Source: Sulfurimicrobium lacus
GTDB lineage: Bacteria; Pseudomonadota; Gammaproteobacteria; Burkholderiales; Sulfuricellaceae
DNA length: 64,000 nt
Direction of reading: 5' to 3'
Assembly: GCF_011764585.1 (NCBI RefSeq)
Contig: NZ_AP022853.1
Coordinates: 2,761,501 to 2,825,500, forward strand
Positions 61,576-64,000 of this stretch are shown piece by piece. Positions within the stretch are counted from its first letter, which is position 1; each line of letters begins with the position of its first letter. Both the position numbers and the translations under genes were made by a program. The notes beneath the pieces were generated by a model. The model was not told where the DNA came from, did not search any database, and saw nothing but the letters and a program-made list of their open reading frames with translations.

Positions 61576-63401
61576 AGGTGCGCCCACTCGTCGTCACGTC
61601 CGGTAATTTTCCGCGCCGTTTCCAAAGCACCGTCGAGGTCGAAGGCGGGTTCGAAGGCGAGGGCCTTGAGCTTGCGCTCGAAAGTGCCGGGGAATTTCTT
61701 CAACGTATCCAGCACCGGGTTGGCCGCACTATGTCCCAGGCCGCAATGGCTCATGGAACCGAGGATGCCGCCGAGGTGCTTGAGTTCCTCCAGGTCGGCG
61801 GGCGTGCCGTGGCCGCCGGCGATCTTGTCCATGATCTTTTTCTGCAACTCCGTCCCCACCCGGCACGGAGTGCAGAAGCCGCAGCTTTCATGGGCGAAGA
61901 AATGGGTGAAATTATGCGCCGCGGCGAACATCTCGCGCTTGCGGTGGAACACCATGAAAGCACCCGCCGTGGGGAGATCCTCGAAGGCGATGCGGCGACC
62001 GAACTCCTGCCACGACACCAGCGTGCCGGAAGGCCCGCTGATCTGCACCGCGTGCGCGTCGTCGCCGCCGCAATCGCGCAGGATCTGCTCCACCGTGACG
62101 CCGAAGGGATATTCGTAGATGCCGGGGCGGGAAACGTCGCCGGAAATGGACAGCAGCTTGGTGCCGGTGGACTGCGGCGTACCCTGGGCGGCGAACCACT
62201 CGCCGCCATGCAGGCCGATCTTCGCCGCAGCGGCGAAGGTTTCGACATTGTCCACCACGGTCGGTCGGCCCTTGTAGCCATGCGTCACGGGGAACGGCGG
62301 CCGGTTGCGCGGGCGTCCGCGCTTGCCTTCGAGGGACTCGATCAGCGCGGATTCTTCGCCGCAGATGTAGGCACCGGCGCCGAGGTGAATTTCGATATCG
62401 AAACTGAAGCCAGCCTCGCCGAGGATGTTGTCGCCCAGCAAGCCGGCCTCGCGCCGGCGCTTCAGCACCGCTTCGAGCGGCTCCAGCAGGTAGCGGTATT
62501 CGCCGCGCAAATAAAGGAAACCCTTGCTGGCCCCGACCACACGTGCCCCTATCGTCATGCCCTCGAACACCAGGTCGGCGTAGCTGGTGAGCAGCACCCG
62601 GTCCTTGAAAGTGCCCGGCTCGCCCTCGTCGGCGTTGCACACGATGAAACGCTCGGGATTGCCGCCGATGTCGCAGATGACGCTGCCTTCCTCCTCGGCC
62701 ACGGCGGCGTGGCAGAAAGTCCATTTCGAAGCGGTCTTGAAGCCCGCGCCACCGCGCCCGCGCAAGTTGGCTTTATCCACTTCGGCCAGGGTTTCCCGCG
62801 TACCGCGCGTCAGGGTGGCGCGGATGGCGCTGCCGGATTCGAACGCGTCGCCGAGCAGGGTATCCTTGCGCCGGATGTTGTCCACCACCTCGAACAGCAT
62901 GGGCGGCCAATCCGCCACCGGTTTGCGGCTGCGGATCAGTTCAGCGATCAGGTCCAGCCGGTTCTGATCCAGATTGGTCAGCGCCCAGCCGTTCACCAGC
63001 GCTGCCGGCCCCTGGTCGCACATGCCGGTGCAGGAAGTGGTGTCCACGCTCACCAGGTTGTCTTCCGACACCCTGCCCTGCTCAACCCACAGCTTGTTGC
63101 AGAAATACTGCATCAACTCGCGGTTACCCAGCATGTTGTCGGTGATGTTGTCGGAGAACAGGACGCGGTACTCTCCCGCCGGTTGGAGCGAAAGAAAGGA
63201 ATAAAAACCGGCCACGCCTTCCACTGAATCCCGGGGAATGCCCAGATGACTTGAAATGCAGGTCACCGCCTCGGGAGGAATGAAGTGGAGCGTATCCTGC
63301 ACATCGCGCAAGATTTGCAGCAGTCGCGATGCATCGGCCCCGTGCCGCTGAAGCACAGGCGACAGACGCTGTTCAATATCGGGAAACTCGCATGGTTCCA
63401 T
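61572..63401 (-). CDS. hoxF: NAD-reducing hydrogenase diaphorase subunit HoxF
   Basis: The 609-residue protein is a NuoE-NuoF fusion. The N-terminal thioredoxin-like 2Fe-2S part shows DTTSCTGMCDQGPAALVNG. The FMN/NADH-binding part shows LRGRGGAGFKTASKW and ICNADEGEPGTFKDR-like sequence, then GAYICGEESALIESLEGKRG. The final 4Fe-4S motif is CGFCTPCRVG. It transfers electrons from the hydrogenase to NAD+. AAGGG precedes the chosen ATG at 63401. It heads the run hoxF-U-Y-H-W-purT-trHb-DUF3124. Confidence 0.95.
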   Translation of the reverse strand: MEPCEFPDIEQRLSPVLQRHGADASRLLQILRDVQDTLHFIPPEAVTCISSHLGIPRDSVEGVAGFYSFLSLQPAGEYRVLFSDNITDNMLGNRELMQYFCNKLWVEQGRVSEDNLVSVDTTSCTGMCDQGPAALVNGWALTNLDQNRLDLIAELIRSRKPVADWPPMLFEVVDNIRRKDTLLGDAFESGSAIRATLTRGTRETLAEVDKANLRGRGGAGFKTASKWTFCHAAVAEEEGSVICDIGGNPERFIVCNADEGEPGTFKDRVLLTSYADLVFEGMTIGARVVGASKGFLYLRGEYRYLLEPLEAVLKRRREAGLLGDNILGEAGFSFDIEIHLGAGAYICGEESALIESLEGKRGRPRNRPPFPVTHGYKGRPTVVDNVETFAAAAKIGLHGGEWFAAQGTPQSTGTKLLSISGDVSRPGIYEYPFGVTVEQILRDCGGDDAHAVQISGPSGTLVSWQEFGRRIAFEDLPTAGAFMVFHRKREMFAAAHNFTHFFAHESCGFCTPCRVGTELQKKIMDKIAGGHGTPADLEELKHLGGILGSMSHCGLGHSAANPVLDTLKKFPGTFERKLKALAFEPAFDLDGALETARKITGRDDEWAHL

Positions 63402-63574
63402 GGGACCACCCTTTGCCAAGGTATGAGGTACTGAACTTCTGATTCACTATACTATAAAGTTATGACAATTCCTCTACCTAAAAATACTCCATCGAACCTC
63501 CGCAGATATACGCCCTCTCGCCCTCTCCAGCTTTCCTGCTAGAATTTCCACCCACGCCGCAATAAGGGAACAGC

Positions 63575-64000
63575 ATGCCGCGCATTCTCTTCAACCGCAC
63601 CCCGATGCTCGCCGGCAGCGATATACAGGCGCTGCGCGGCCAGATTCGCAACTATTTCCACGCCACCAGCGACCGCTACGAGCAGCTGTTCGAAATCCTG
63701 GCCAGCGACGACGCCTATTACCGGAAGCCCATCGCGCTGCGCCATCCGCTGATTTTCTATTACGGCCACACCGCCACCTTCTTCGTCAACAAGCTGGTGC
63801 TGGCCGGACTGCTGGAACAGCGCATCGACCCGAAATTCGAATCCATGTTCGCCGTGGGCGTGGACGAGATGAGCTGGGACGACCTTGACGATGCCCACTA
63901 CGACTGGCCGCGAGTCGAAGAAGTGCGGGCCTACCGGGCCAGGATGCGGGAGGCGGTGGACGAAGTAATCCGCGACGCGCCGCTGGACCTGCCGGTGAAC
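63575..64000 (+). CDS. ovoA: OvoA-like 5-histidylcysteine sulfoxide synthase, N-terminal part (cut by window edge)
   Basis: Only the first 142 codons are present. They form a DinB-like helical domain with HPLIFYYGHTATFFVNKLVL and ESMFAVGVDEMSWDDLDDAHYDWP, which I recognise from OvoA, the iron enzyme that couples cysteine and histidine in ovothiol synthesis. The catalytic FGE-sulfatase-like domain and any methyltransferase lie beyond the window, so SenA/EgtB-type relatives cannot be excluded. AAGGGA lies 5 nt before the ATG. It is divergent from hoxF across a 173-bp gap (63402-63574) with no clear promoter. Confidence 0.75.
   Translation, partial: MPRILFNRTPMLAGSDIQALRGQIRNYFHATSDRYEQLFEILASDDAYYRKPIALRHPLIFYYGHTATFFVNKLVLAGLLEQRIDPKFESMFAVGVDEMSWDDLDDAHYDWPRVEEVRAYRARMREAVDEVIRDAPLDLPVN

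Overview
The window is a dense, high-G+C stretch of a betaproteobacterial chromosome. Several gene orders are characteristic of Betaproteobacteria: hfq-hflX-hflK-hflC-DUF2065-hisZ-purA, rnr-rlmB next to a tRNA-Leu, ispG-rodZ-pilW-rlmN-ndk, hisS-yfgM-bamB-der, nadE-glnB, and rluD-pgeF divergent from bamD. An NAD-coupled HoxFUYH hydrogenase, an NnrS protein with an FNR-type promoter, a beta-carbonic-anhydrase-like protein and a truncated haemoglobin suggest a facultative or micro-oxic chemolithotroph, perhaps of the Nitrosomonadales (Gallionella/Sulfuricella-like). That placement is inference; no rRNA or marker phylogeny was possible.

Layout. 1-6.9 kb: yhdP (cut by the left edge), acs and glnE. 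6.8-10.4 kb: a ZIP metal transporter, pgeF-rluD and bamD. 10.4-17.7 kb: glnB-nadE, a carbonic-anhydrase-like gene, a CobC/CbiB/GyrI-like set, a short FimV-like gene and rlmB. 17.7-26.5 kb: rnr, tRNA-Leu(CAG) and the purA-to-hfq operon. 26.6-28.3 kb: an unrecognised gene and a 267-bp palindromic element, both lying between hfq and der. 28.3-38 kb: the der-to-ndk block, with a DUF3050 gene between hisS and ispG. 38-42 kb: a SPOR protein, prfC and nnrS. 42-47.8 kb: pyruvate dehydrogenase (aceE-aceF-lpdA). 47.9-56.2 kb: a frameshifted M17 aminopeptidase, moaA, fimV, typA, rhlE and a glycine-zipper protein. 56.2-63.4 kb: an apparent eight-gene operon hoxF-U-Y-H-W-purT-trHb-DUF3124. The start of a divergent ovoA-like gene is cut by the right edge.

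Most genes are housekeeping. The unusual content is in structure and repeats: (i) a 267-bp element with 32-bp perfect terminal inverted repeats and nested hairpins; (ii) a family of C-rich palindromic repeats, one copy of which is inserted in frame inside pgeF; (iii) an M17 aminopeptidase interrupted at CTT-TGA-C, the heptamer used for programmed frameshifting in prfB; (iv) an rlmN start codon buried in a perfect inverted repeat; (v) a class II FNR-type promoter before nnrS; (vi) further palindromic repeats inside the pdh and hisS operons. No CRISPR array, integrase, complete transposase gene or rRNA was seen.
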